DNA from: Cohnella sp. AR92
Lineage (GTDB): Bacteria; Bacillota; Bacilli; Paenibacillales; Paenibacillaceae
Direction of reading: 5' to 3'
DNA length: 64,000 nucleotides
Assembly (NCBI RefSeq): GCF_003990975.1
Contig: NZ_RZJR01000001.1
Span: 124,001 to 188,000 of the forward strand
Shown here piece by piece: positions 51,563 to 59,371 of this stretch. Under the pieces are notes generated by a model that worked only from the letters and a program-made list of their open reading frames with translations, did no database searches and was not told the origin of the DNA. Position 1 is the first letter of the stretch. Each line of letters opens with the position of its first letter. Both the position numbers and the translations under genes were made by a program.

Positions 51563-52252
51563 TTAAGGATTAACATCCTTGCGTTCGATATTGCGGAACG
51601 ATAGATAAGCGACGATCGCTCCGATCCACGACAGGGTGATAGGGATGGCGACGATCGAGTTAAGCGAGAAGCCGTTCGTATTGCTGCAGACGATAAAGAT
51701 GATCAGAATGGACGCGACGACCGTCGCCGCCGTGGAATACTTCCTCATTCCGAAGTACAACGGGATCAGACTCATGAAGCTGGCCGCAACGGCATTCATC
51801 AGGAAGGAAAGCGCCTGCCGGACGACAACGTCCTTCGTTAACGCTGCGGAGATAAATTCGTGATTAAGGTTGACGACCAGCATAAGGATGCTGACGACCA
51901 AGTCGGTGAGCACGATGGAGATGAACGTAAACGAGAAGACGATAAACAGCTTCGCGATCATCAGCTTCTTGCGGTTAATCGGGTACGTGAACAAGACGGT
52001 GATCGATTTGGTCCGGTATTCTTCGATAATGAAGCGCGATAGCAGAACCGCGGCGAATACGATGAAGGTCCCTCTTGCGAGAAGGTCGATCGTACTGAAG
52101 AGAGTCTCATAGTCCGGAAGATCCTCGGCGGACGATGGGTCAAAGGAGATTCCGCATATCAAGCCGAAAATACAAGCCATCGCGATAAAGGCTCCAATCG
52201 CGTAGCCGGTAATCCTGTATTTTCTAAGCTCGAGCTGAATTAGTTTAAGCAC
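51563..52252 (-). CDS. ABC-2 type permease (BcrB/YcbO-like)
   Basis: This 229-residue protein has six hydrophobic helices. A cytoplasmic loop LLSRFIIEEYRTKSITVLFTYPINRKKLMIAKLF is the family mark of ABC-2 permeases from peptide-antibiotic exporters, and AAFIPL-like outer loops follow. The start is a GTG at 52252 with GGAGG eight bases upstream, overlapping the ATPase gene by 8 bp. It is the last gene of a regulator-kinase-ATPase-permease module of the kind that protects against bacitracin and lantibiotics. The ATPase partner is frameshifted. Confidence 0.87.
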   Translation of the reverse strand: MLKLIQLELRKYRITGYAIGAFIAMACIFGLICGISFDPSSAEDLPDYETLFSTIDLLARGTFIVFAAVLLSRFIIEEYRTKSITVLFTYPINRKKLMIAKLFIVFSFTFISIVLTDLVVSILMLVVNLNHEFISAALTKDVVVRQALSFLMNAVAASFMSLIPLYFGMRKYSTAATVVASILIIFIVCSNTNGFSLNSIVAIPITLSWIGAIVAYLSFRNIERKDVNP

Positions 52253-53167
52253 TCTGCCCGCCTCCGTTCAATAAGCCGAGGAAGTACTCTTCCAGCGAGC
52301 TGTTCTTCTGGTGGATCGACTCTACGGCCACGTCGTTCAAGATAAGCACCTTATTGACTTGGGGAAGCGGAGTCGAGAGATCATAGATCCGAATCGTGCG
52401 GTTCCCGATGACGCGGATATTCGAGATGTTGAGATGGTGAGAGAGCACGTAGGCCGCTTTCACGCAGTCGTTCGTATGGAATTCGATGTATTCGGCGTTC
52501 GTCACGCGGACCTGCTCGAGAGAGACCTCTTGGATCAGCCGGCCATGGTTGATGACCCCGATCGTATCCGCCAGCTGCTCGATCTCCGCCAGAAGGTGGC
52601 TAGAGATGAGAATGGAGATCCCGTATTCTTGGGAGAGGATACGCAGCAGCTGTCGGATCTCCCGGATGCCGACCGGATCCAGCCCGTTAATCGGCTCGTC
52701 GAGAATGAGCAGCTCCGGCTTCGTCGCAATGGCCCTTGCGATGCCGAGACGCTGCTTCATCCCGAGCGAGAAGTCCTTGACGGGTTTGCCGTCGATTCCT
52801 CGGAGCTGAACCAAATCCAGCGCCTCGTCGATCGCTTTCTTGTTGTAATAGCCCATATACTCGCAATGAAGCTCTAGGTTGGCACGGGCAGTCAGCTTGT
52901 CGTAGAAAATGGGGTATTCGATAATCGAGCCCATCCTGCCTAGCATGGAGTAAGAGGTTGGAGTCAGCTTCTCGCCGAACAGCTCAATCTCCCCGGATGT
53001 CGGTTTGATGAGATTGGTCAGCATTTTCATAATCGTGGTCTTGCCCGCTCCGTTAGGTCCAAGGAAACCGTAGATTTCCCTTTCTTGACCCTCATACTCA
53101 CTTCGGATACGGATTCTTTGCCTTTGAACGTCTTGGATAAACGATGCGTCTGCAGGACGTAAGTCAT
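52245..53167 (-). pseudogene. ABC transporter ATP-binding protein (BcrA/YcbN-like) with a single-base frameshift
   Basis: The long open part (53077 to 52245) encodes Walker A GFLGPNGAGKTTI, signature FSLGMKQRLGIARAI, Walker B LLILDEPINGLDP and a C-terminal domain ending in SLEEYFLGLLN. The normal N terminus is in another frame: from an ATG at 53167 behind AAGAGG it reads MTYVLQTHRLSKTF, then VSMRVKKG, and then must shift. At 53080-53078 the sequence is GGG where GGGG would continue into GEIYGFLG. One G is therefore missing. In the uninterrupted frame the N terminus is nonsense and has no ribosome site. It may be a true mutation or a sequencing error. The rest of the gene is intact. Confidence 0.85.
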
Positions 53168-53240
53168 GGATCCTCTTCCCTTCCTTCCGTTGGTAAGCCA
53201 ATCATAACGGACGAAATGGCGTATTTTCCTTACTCGTTCC

Positions 53241-54185
53241 TTACGAGTTTCTTAAGTTAAGCTTCTTCAACCGTACCGAGAAGACGGTCCGCTCATAAGG
53301 CTTGCTGCTTAGTTCGATCGATCCCCCCATGGCTTCGGCAAGCCTTCGGGCGATCGCCAGCCCGAGCCCGCTTCCCTGGGCCTTCTTATTCCTGGAGTCA
53401 TCCAGAGTATATAATCGTTCGAATACGAGCTCTTGATGCGCCGCCTCGATTCCTTTGCCCCCGTCCCACACTTCCACGACAACGAAGGCGTCTTCCTCTC
53501 TCAGCGACAGGCCGATGATTCCGCCATCCGCTCCGTAACGCAGAGCGTTGGAGATCAGGTTGTCCAAGACTCGCTTCAGGGCATCTTTATTGCCGAGCGC
53601 ATGCCTGTCTCCTGGAGGAATATCGAGAGACACTTCGAGTCCTCGGTTCTCGATCTGTTCATGGAACTGAAGGATGCTTAGCCTGCAGGACTCGCTGACG
53701 TTGATGCGGCTCAGAGGGAGATCGATGTCCTCGGATTCGAGCTTCGCCAGGTCGAAGAAGGTATCGATCAATTGGATGGCTTCCTTCGTCTTGCCGAACA
53801 GCTTGGCTAACAGCTCGTTCCGCTCGTTCTCTTCGATAGAAGGCTGCATATGAAGCGTCTCCGCGTATCCAAGAACGACCGTCAGCGGCGTTCTCAGATC
53901 GTGAGAGATATTCGCCAGCATCTTGCGGGACGCGATTCGGGTTCTCTCATGCTCGGCCGACGCTTTCTGGCTGCTGTCGAGCAGCCGATTGATATCGGTC
54001 ATGAGCGCCTGCAGCTCGGAATCCGCGGTCATGTGGAGAAGCTTCTCCCCAAGGCGGTTCTCCACAATCTGTTCCAGCTTGCCGCCGATCTGCCGCAAAT
54101 CCGAGGTTCTCTTGGCATTCGATCGAATACGTGCGGCGAGGAAACCGGCGAGAATGGCGATCACGCATAGAAGGAGGATGTTCAT
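53241..54185 (-). CDS. Sensor histidine kinase (YcbM/lantibiotic-sensing type)
   Basis: This is a 314-residue kinase starting at the ATG at 54185, with GGGAGGG eight bases upstream. The frame continues further upstream but only through the regulator gene. There is one N-terminal helix (1-20) and no extracellular domain. The phospho-acceptor His is in MLANISHDLRTPLTVVLGYAETL. The ATPase domain has NLISNALRYGADGG, VWDGGKGIEA and GSGLGLAIARRL. Such lean kinases usually depend on their ABC transporter to sense the drug, so the frameshift in the ATPase gene downstream could blind it. Confidence 0.92.
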   Translation of the reverse strand: MNILLLCVIAILAGFLAARIRSNAKRTSDLRQIGGKLEQIVENRLGEKLLHMTADSELQALMTDINRLLDSSQKASAEHERTRIASRKMLANISHDLRTPLTVVLGYAETLHMQPSIEENERNELLAKLFGKTKEAIQLIDTFFDLAKLESEDIDLPLSRINVSESCRLSILQFHEQIENRGLEVSLDIPPGDRHALGNKDALKRVLDNLISNALRYGADGGIIGLSLREEDAFVVVEVWDGGKGIEAAHQELVFERLYTLDDSRNKKAQGSGLGLAIARRLAEAMGGSIELSSKPYERTVFSVRLKKLNLRNS

Positions 54186-54189
54186 CCCT

Positions 54190-54888
54190 TCAGCCCTCCC
54201 ACTTGTAGCCGATTCCCCATAAGGTCTTGATGTAGACCGGATGGGAAGGATCTTCTTCGATCTTCTCTCTGAGCCTCCGAATATGAACGTTAATGACGTT
54301 CTCGTCTCCCAGATAGTCGTCGTTCCAGATAAGGGCGTAGAGCTGGGATTTGGTGAACACCCGGTTCTTGTTCGTAGCAAAAAGCTTTAGAATATCGAAT
54401 TCTTTGGCCGTCAACCGTACTTCTTGCCCTTTTTTCTTGATCGAATACTTCTCAAAATCCAGTTCGAGGTCGCCAACGAGAACGGACGGCTCGGCCTGTC
54501 GTTCCGCGCTTGAATAAACCGTGGCTCTGCGAATAGCGGCCTTCATCCTTGCGGACAGCTCGATTGTCGAGAACGGCTTCTGAATATAGTCGTCCGCCCC
54601 GAATCCGAGGCCAAGCGCCTTGTCGACGTCCCCGTCCTTAGCCGACATGATGAGAATCGGCAGCTTGCTTCGCTCTCTGATTCTGCGAATGACTTCCATG
54701 CCGTCCAGCTCCGGCAGCATCAGATCGACAAGGACAAGATCGTACTCCTTGTTCGAGAACAGCGCCAAGCCTTCCATGCCATCCGCGGCCGCATCGATCA
54801 GGAAGCCTTCGCGGCTGAAGGCGTTACGCAGCATCTCGACGATGGAAGAGTCGTCTTCAATGATCAAGATGCGATGTGCTCCGGACAT
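54190..54888 (-). CDS. Response regulator, OmpR/PhoB family (partner of the YcbM-like kinase)
   Basis: This 232-residue regulator starts at the ATG at 54888 (MSGAHRILIIEDDSSIVEML). The ribosome site GGTGGG is weak, and longer in-frame starts have none. The receiver shows phospho-acceptor Asp in LVLVDLMLPELDG and ADDYIQKPF. The winged helix has LTAKEFDILKLFATNKNRVFTKSQLYALIW and NVINVHIRRLREKI. The kinase gene follows 4 bp after the stop. It presumably activates the ABC genes of the same module. Confidence 0.93.
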   Translation of the reverse strand: MSGAHRILIIEDDSSIVEMLRNAFSREGFLIDAAADGMEGLALFSNKEYDLVLVDLMLPELDGMEVIRRIRERSKLPILIMSAKDGDVDKALGLGFGADDYIQKPFSTIELSARMKAAIRRATVYSSAERQAEPSVLVGDLELDFEKYSIKKKGQEVRLTAKEFDILKLFATNKNRVFTKSQLYALIWNDDYLGDENVINVHIRRLREKIEEDPSHPVYIKTLWGIGYKWEG

Positions 54889-55076
54889 AATCCACCCACC
54901 ATTTTCCAATATTTCACGTTCCATCATACCAGATAGAGAGCTGAATATTATCAACGAGGGCGAATAGGATAAAAAATAATTCTAGCGATCGATGAAAGGG
55001 GAATGAAGACAGACGGGCGATAACCCTCGTCTATTCACCCGGAGGGCAAGTACACAAGCAACCGGTATTCCTATCC

Positions 55077-55085
55077 CATATGATA
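55077..55085 (+). promoter_or_regulatory. Possible sigma-K-type -10 element before the glycine-rich gene
   Basis: CATATGATA fits the CATANNNTA -10 consensus of the mother-cell sigma factor K, 33 bases before the ATG at 55118. A short AC-containing -35 candidate lies 14 bp upstream, slightly closer than usual. Without expression data this is a guess, but it suits a spore-surface protein. Confidence 0.35.
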
Positions 55086-55117
55086 TTTCCACTACAACTT
55101 CGAGGAGGAAGTGTCAT

Positions 55118-55432
55118 ATGGCTATTGGATTACCCGGTTCGGGAGTCGGCTTCGCGCCAGGACTTGGATTCGGTTTCCCGGGCTCGGGATTAGGTTTCTT
55201 CCCCGGCGCCGGTTTCGGTGCGCCAGGCTTCGGCGCGCCAGGCTTCGGATTTGGTGTAGGCTTTCCCGGTTCAGGAGTAGGCTTCGCGCCCGGGCTCGGA
55301 TTCGGCTTCCCGGGCTCGGGATTAGGCTTCTTCCCCGGCGCCGGCTTCGGCGCGTCAGGCGTTGGCATTCTAAGCACGAACAAAAAGAACGCGAATCATA
55401 AACGCCGTCATACAAACAGAGCTAAGCGATAA
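55118..55432 (+). CDS. Glycine/phenylalanine-rich repeat protein with basic C terminus
   Basis: This 104-residue protein has no Cys and no signal peptide. Residues 5-35 and 49-79 are the same 31-residue unit with one change (Leu/Phe at its first position), built from PGSGVGFAPG, LGFGFPGSG and LGFFPGAGFGA. A short APGFGAPGFGFGVG bridge joins them. The last 20 residues are different: STNKKNANHKRRHTNRAKR, strongly basic. About half of the repeat residues are Gly, with regular Phe and Pro, like self-assembling structural or coat proteins. It is not collagen-like, as Gly is not every third residue. AGGAGG lies nine bases before the ATG. I do not recognise a family. Confidence 0.7.
   Translation: MAIGLPGSGVGFAPGLGFGFPGSGLGFFPGAGFGAPGFGAPGFGFGVGFPGSGVGFAPGLGFGFPGSGLGFFPGAGFGASGVGILSTNKKNANHKRRHTNRAKR
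55130..55354 (+). repeat. Two 93-bp direct repeats inside the glycine-rich gene
   Basis: Copy 1 is 55130-55222 and copy 2 is 55262-55354. They encode nearly identical peptides, while the DNA differs at several third-codon positions, so the duplication is old or selection keeps the peptide. Confidence 0.85.
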
Positions 55433-55448
55433 GGTCCAATAAAAGTCC

Positions 55449-55481
55449 ATTAAGGCCATCCTGAGAAGGATGGCCTTTGGC
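55449..55481 (+). terminator. Rho-independent terminator of the glycine-rich gene
   Basis: AAGGCCATCCT (55452-55462) pairs with AGGATGGCCTT (55467-55477) around a 4-base loop. Only a short T run follows. It lies about 20 bases after the stop codon. Confidence 0.75.
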
Positions 55482-55488
55482 TTGCCGT

Positions 55489-55614
55489 TCAAACGGATAA
55501 TTCCGCCAAGTCGAGCTCTCCGATACGCTCTTGATCGGCGATCATCTCGATCTCCGTGATCTTGCCCTCCTCTACCGCAAGCTTGACACGGGAGGAATCG
55601 GATTGTAGGATAGT
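55489..55614 (-). pseudogene. Remnant: C-terminal tail of an ECF41/SnoaL-like protein
   Basis: On the minus strand 42 codons read TILQSDSSRVKLAVEEG, then KITEIEMIADQERIGELDLAEL-SV and a TGA (55491-55489). This fits the end of the SnoaL-like domain of ECF41 (SigJ-type) sigma factors or related SnoaL proteins, where GKIVEIDxIADPERLxxLDL is common. An in-frame TGA lies directly upstream, next to the start of the ArsR gene, and the rest of the gene is gone. It is a deletion remnant bordering the ArsR/reductase pair. Confidence 0.55.
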
Positions 55615-55617
55615 TCA

Positions 55618-55911
55618 ATGACTATCAAACAATCGACGGTAGACGACGATAAGCGGGCACGAGTCTTCAAGGCGTTGGCCGAGAAGAAGAGAATAGAGAT
55701 CGTTCGATACCTTCAGGCCGAACCCGACCGCAACAATTGCGGAGAGATCGCAAGGGCGATGGGGATGGACAAATCGAACGTCACGTATCATCTGAAGATC
55801 ATGTACGATGCCGATCTGATTAAATACGTGCGCGAAGGACAGAATAAGAAGATCTACCTATTGGAGGAGCAGATTCAAGCGGTATTGCCGGGTTTCTTGG
55901 AAAGTCTATGA
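55618..55911 (+). CDS. ArsR family winged-helix regulator
   Basis: This 97-residue protein has an ArsR-type winged helix: RARVFKALAEKKRIEIVRYLQ, then CGEIARAMGMDKSNVTYHLKIMYDADLIKYVREGQNKKIYLL. The metal-binding ELCVCDL motif is absent (a single Cys is at GEIAR's start), so it probably senses something other than a metal. The ATG at 55618 has only a weak AGGA upstream. It precedes an MDR-type reductase gene, and the inverted repeat AATAGTT-N12-AACTATT between them is its likely operator. Confidence 0.88.
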   Translation: MTIKQSTVDDDKRARVFKALAEKKRIEIVRYLQAEPDRNNCGEIARAMGMDKSNVTYHLKIMYDADLIKYVREGQNKKIYLLEEQIQAVLPGFLESL

Positions 55912-55948
55912 TCGATGAGGACAACCGGGAAACCCTCGTTTTTGCCCC

Positions 55949-55974
55949 AATAGTTAAAAAGTTTTAAAACTATT
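55949..55974 (+). promoter_or_regulatory. Inverted repeat, probable ArsR operator
   Basis: AATAGTT (55949-55955) and AACTATT (55968-55974) flank 12 A/T-rich bases. The size, about 26 bp with A+T-rich arms, is normal for ArsR-family operators. It lies between the ArsR gene and the reductase gene, in the expected promoter zone. Confidence 0.6.
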
Positions 55975-56045
55975 TAAGTCCCGTGCATCGATCATCCGCC
56001 CACCTGGATAGTTACATCATGAAGAAGAAAAGAGTGATCGAAGCG

Positions 56046-57053
56046 ATGATAAACCGCAAGATTCTGCTGCGCACCCGTCCCCACGACTGGCCTACCGACG
56101 AGACGTTCGAATTCCGAGAGGAACCGATCCCCCAACCCGGGGAGGGCCAAGTGCTGGTCCGTTCCATCTACCTGTCCGTCGACCCTTACATGCGGGGAAG
56201 AATGAGCGCGGCCAAGTCGTATACCGAGCCTTATCGAGTCGGAGAAGTGATCGAAGGCGGAGTCGTGGGCGAAGTCGTCGAGTCCCGTTCCGACAAGTTC
56301 AAGCCGGGCGATAAGGTACTGGGCATGCTCGGCTGGCAGCTGTACGGAGTAGCCGAAGCCGACAAGCTCCGCAAGCTCGACGAGCAGGCCGCTCCGATCT
56401 CGGCCAATCTCGGCGTCATCGGCATGACGGGGCTGACCGCTTATTTCGGCTTGATGGACATCGGGAAGCCGAAGGCAGGGGAGACCGTGGTCGTATCGGG
56501 GGCAGCCGGGGCTGTCGGTTCTATCGTCGGTCAGATCGCCAAGATTCAAGGCGCGAGGGTCGTGGGCATCGCCGGTTCCGACGAGAAGACGGCATGGCTG
56601 ACGGAAGAGCTCGGCTTCGACGCCGCGATCAATTACAAGACGACGCCGAATCTGCAGGAAGCGTTGGAGAAAGCCTGTCCGCAAGGCGTAGACGTCTACT
56701 TCGACAACGTCGGCGGCGAGATTTCGGACGCGGTCACCAGCCAGCTCAACGATTACGCCCGAATCGCGCTATGCGGAGCCATCTCCGCTTATAACGATAC
56801 GACGGGCAGCAAGGACGTCGGTCCTCGCGTGTTCGTCAAGCTGATCAAGACCCGTTCGCTGATGAAAGGCTTCGTGCTCGCCGAGTATATGGACCGTTTG
56901 CCTGAAGGAGCCGCGAAGCTCGGCCAATGGCTGGCGGAGGGCAAGCTCAAGCATGAAGAGACGATCATCGAAGGCTTCGACCGCGTGCCCGAGGCGTTCC
57001 TGGAGCTGTTCAAGGGTTCGAACATCGGGAAGATGCTCGTCAAGGTCGGGTAA
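56046..57053 (+). CDS. NADP-dependent oxidoreductase, MDR family (curcumin reductase/LTB4 dehydrogenase-like)
   Basis: This 335-residue protein starts with the ATG at 56046 (MINRKILLRTRPHDWP). The typical N-terminal part is seen in VRSIYLSVDPYMRGRMSAAKSY, the nucleotide-binding motif in VVVSGAAGAVGSIVGQIAKIQGARVVGIAGS, and the subfamily mark GVDVYFDNVGGEISDAV. These zinc-free enzymes (YfmJ, CurA) reduce the double bond of enones and alkenals with NADPH. An ArsR gene and operator upstream suggest induction by reactive carbonyls. The ribosome site is weak, and the alternative ATG at 56019 has none. Confidence 0.93.
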   Translation: MINRKILLRTRPHDWPTDETFEFREEPIPQPGEGQVLVRSIYLSVDPYMRGRMSAAKSYTEPYRVGEVIEGGVVGEVVESRSDKFKPGDKVLGMLGWQLYGVAEADKLRKLDEQAAPISANLGVIGMTGLTAYFGLMDIGKPKAGETVVVSGAAGAVGSIVGQIAKIQGARVVGIAGSDEKTAWLTEELGFDAAINYKTTPNLQEALEKACPQGVDVYFDNVGGEISDAVTSQLNDYARIALCGAISAYNDTTGSKDVGPRVFVKLIKTRSLMKGFVLAEYMDRLPEGAAKLGQWLAEGKLKHEETIIEGFDRVPEAFLELFKGSNIGKMLVKVG

Positions 57054-57081
57054 GAGGTATCGGGAAGGGATAAGCACCTAA

Positions 57082-57119
57082 CAAAAGCCTCTGTTCCAAA
57101 TGCGGAACAGAGGCTTTTT
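57082..57119. terminator. Bidirectional terminator between the reductase and HD-GYP genes
   Basis: AAAGCCTCTGTTCC (57084-57097) pairs perfectly with GGAACAGAGGCTTT (57104-57117), flanked by A and T runs. It serves the plus-strand reductase and the convergent HD-GYP gene (stop at 57126). The stem belongs to the family shared with 22793, 59244 and 63010. Confidence 0.88.
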
Positions 57120-57125
57120 GGGCTT

Positions 57126-58565
57126 CTACCGAGTTCCATAAGTTTGCCCCGAAGCTTCCGGAAGGACCAATTCCCCTTGTCGGCATAGCCGAATGAAGGC
57201 GGCGACGCAGGCGGGATCGAAGTGGGTGCCGCTGCCTTCGCTAATGACCTGCAAGGCGCGTTCTTGAGACCAAGGGTCGCGATAGGCCCTTCGGGAGGTC
57301 AACGCATCATAGACGTCCGCAACGGCGAGGATTCGCGCGAGAAGCGAGATCTCCTCGCCTTTTAGCTTGTCGGGATACCCCGTTCCGTCCCATTTCTCGT
57401 GATGATGCCGGATGACGGACAGCTCTTCGGACATAAAGCCGATATATTTGCACATCTCGTATCCGATCGCCGGATGCTGCTCGATTAGGCTTCTCTCGTA
57501 CGGGTCCAATTTTCCGGGCTTGTTCAGGATCGAGCTTGGTATCTGAATTTTCCCTACATCGTGAACGAGACCGCCCCGAGCCAGGGCCTTCAATTGTTCG
57601 GGCTCCAGATTCATGGCCCGGGCGAGCTGCAGGCCGTACATGGCTACGCGGTAATTATGGCCTGCCGTATATTCGTCTTTGGTCTCCGTGGCGGCAATCA
57701 GATTGCGCATGCTTCCGGAGATGGAGATGCGCAGTTGCTCCGACGATAGCGGGCTGTCCTCCTGATGGAAGGCATGCGTTATGGAGAGGTTCGACCGATA
57801 CTGGGCAACAATTCCGGACAAGAGCATCAGGGCCGACAAGGCGAGGATAACATGGTACGACCACCAAGCCAGCGTCCACATCATGGTGGTAACCATAACG
57901 AATTCGGTGATGACAAGCAGAACGGACCCGACGATCATGGCCGCATGCAAGGGGAACTTGACGACCCGGAACTGCTGATAGTATCTCGCGGCGGCCCACA
58001 GATAAAGGAGGATCGTGAGAAGCGCCAACACGTCGTTAACGGGCGTAATATGGATCGGAAGGTATTCGGAAAGGTCGGGATCCAGCAGAGACGCGACATT
58101 GATCAGCACGACAAGGGCTGTCCACCCAACGACGACGCGCTCCCGGTGCTTGGACACCATGCGGACGAAGAAGTGGTCGGATGACAGGGTCGAGAGGAAT
58201 ATCCAGACCGCGCAGGTCGTCATCCCGATCTGGGAGGCAGCGCCCGCTAAGTGGTACGGATCATGGATCAAGAGCCCGGGAGTCGCAAGGGCATGAATGA
58301 GAAAGAAACCGTTAAGGGAGAAAATGGCCAACGCCAGCATTAGAACATTCATATCCCGGAGGCGGATCCCCGTCCAACCTACGGCAATGGCGCTGACGGC
58401 CAAGGCTAGGAGCGACGGAGCGAGAACGTAGAAGTGGAAGCGGGGATTCTCCCACATCGTATCGTGCCCGGGGAAGGTCATGAGATACGTATACCCCAGC
58501 AGCAGGACAACAGCGGTAATGGACAGGGTGAACATCAAAGAGCGAGTTGAGCGCGGCAATCTCAT
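57126..58565 (-). CDS. Membrane HD-GYP domain phosphodiesterase
   Basis: This is a 479-residue protein. The first half (about 10-255) has eight hydrophobic helices resembling a MASE-type membrane sensor. The HD-GYP domain follows (about 280-465), with the HD pair in RGGLVHDVGKIQIP, HPAIGYEMCKYIGF, the metal-binding RHHHEKWDGTGYPDKLKGEEI with the GYP signature, and DVYDALTSRRAYRD. It is expected to hydrolyse cyclic di-GMP, linking a membrane signal to motility or sporulation. The ATG at 58565 has GGAAAG five bases upstream; a GTG at 58571 is an alternative. Confidence 0.93.
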   Translation of the reverse strand: MRLPRSTRSLMFTLSITAVVLLLGYTYLMTFPGHDTMWENPRFHFYVLAPSLLALAVSAIAVGWTGIRLRDMNVLMLALAIFSLNGFFLIHALATPGLLIHDPYHLAGAASQIGMTTCAVWIFLSTLSSDHFFVRMVSKHRERVVVGWTALVVLINVASLLDPDLSEYLPIHITPVNDVLALLTILLYLWAAARYYQQFRVVKFPLHAAMIVGSVLLVITEFVMVTTMMWTLAWWSYHVILALSALMLLSGIVAQYRSNLSITHAFHQEDSPLSSEQLRISISGSMRNLIAATETKDEYTAGHNYRVAMYGLQLARAMNLEPEQLKALARGGLVHDVGKIQIPSSILNKPGKLDPYERSLIEQHPAIGYEMCKYIGFMSEELSVIRHHHEKWDGTGYPDKLKGEEISLLARILAVADVYDALTSRRAYRDPWSQERALQVISEGSGTHFDPACVAAFIRLCRQGELVLPEASGQTYGTR

Positions 58566-58768
58566 TCCCACTTTCCGGTAAGCTGTCGATCTGAGTTTCA
58601 GTTCGACGCCGAAGGTGTCGATTCCTGCTAAGGGGAATCGGCGGTTCGGCGAAGTTATGCCATTAACGGGAAGGGATCTTGCCGGACGGCGTCGAATAGT
58701 TGCGGAGGCTATTAATGAGGTGTTGATTATAGCAATTCGGGGATAATAAGAGAGTAGGAGGGATTAGT

Positions 58769-59230
58769 ATGCCGTATATCGTTGATTTCAAGAACGTATC
58801 CACGGTTGGGTTAGAGTCTTCGCCGGTAGCGGAAGCACTTGCCGGATTGCGAGCTAACGAAGCCCGTTACTTCATGAATAAGTACAAGCACGAATTCACG
58901 GTGGTACCCGCCGGCGAGAGCCAGGACGTCATTGATTATGTAAATCGTGTCTTGCAAGAACGCAATATCGAGTTTTCGGCCAAACCTTTGGAGACGTCGC
59001 ATTTTCAAGTGGAGAATATTCGATGGACTTACGTCTTTTATGAAGACGGTCTCGGGGTAAATGTCTTATACACGATCGATGATCCGAAGAAGCGGGCTGT
59101 CGGGTTCAAGCTTTCCGAAGGGATGGAGGTCCCCAAGGAGCTGGAAGGGAAGTTCAAGTTCGCGAGGCAGAAGTCTAAGCTGGCCGGGACGATCCGGGGT
59201 TCGTTCTTTGTGATCAAAGGGGAATACTGA
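58769..59230 (+). CDS. Orphan conserved protein (copy 2 of a paralogous pair)
   Basis: This 153-residue protein is nearly the same as the product of 42852-43313. The aligned proteins differ at roughly 18 positions plus two single-residue gaps (one near residue 64, one near residue 126), about 87% identity. Changes are mostly conservative, and the central blocks such as ANEARYFMNKYKHEFTVVPA and the last 27 residues are unchanged. This indicates selection on the protein. No known domain is recognised. It has its own AGGAGGG ribosome site and terminator and stands alone between an HD-GYP gene and an ABC operon. Confidence 0.62.
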   Translation: MPYIVDFKNVSTVGLESSPVAEALAGLRANEARYFMNKYKHEFTVVPAGESQDVIDYVNRVLQERNIEFSAKPLETSHFQVENIRWTYVFYEDGLGVNVLYTIDDPKKRAVGFKLSEGMEVPKELEGKFKFARQKSKLAGTIRGSFFVIKGEY

Positions 59231-59241
59231 CTTGCAAGATA

Positions 59242-59284
59242 AGAAAAGCCTCTATTCCGGCAACGGAATAGAGGCTTTATTCTA
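59242..59284. terminator. Terminator after orphan copy 2 (bidirectional)
   Basis: AAAGCCTCTATTCCG (59245-59259) pairs with CGGAATAGAGGCTTT (59264-59278) around a 4-base loop, with T-rich flanks on both strands. It ends the orphan gene and probably also the convergent ABC operon (stop at 59372). Confidence 0.88.
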
Positions 59285-59371
59285 TACGACCATTCCCGGT
59301 TCGACTGGGGTGAAGTACGGAAGCCGGCCGTTTCGGCTAGGCGGGCGGTTATGGCTTTCCCAGGGAACGGC

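Noticed and set aside
52245..53167. Programmed ribosomal frameshifting in the ABC ATPase
   Set aside because: The shift site is a short GGG run without a slippery heptamer, stimulatory stem or internal ribosome site that I can see. A simple one-base deletion or a sequencing error explains it better.
55118..55354. Collagen-like Gly-X-Y protein
   Set aside because: Gly does not recur every third residue; the unit is 31 residues with Gly-Phe and Gly-Ser-Gly patches, so it is not a collagen triplet repeat.
55114..55383. Proline-rich minus-strand frame with PNPEPGKP-type repeats
   Set aside because: It is the complement of the glycine-rich repeat gene. The plus-strand frame has AGGAGG, a terminator and synonymous differences between repeats; the minus frame has no ribosome site.
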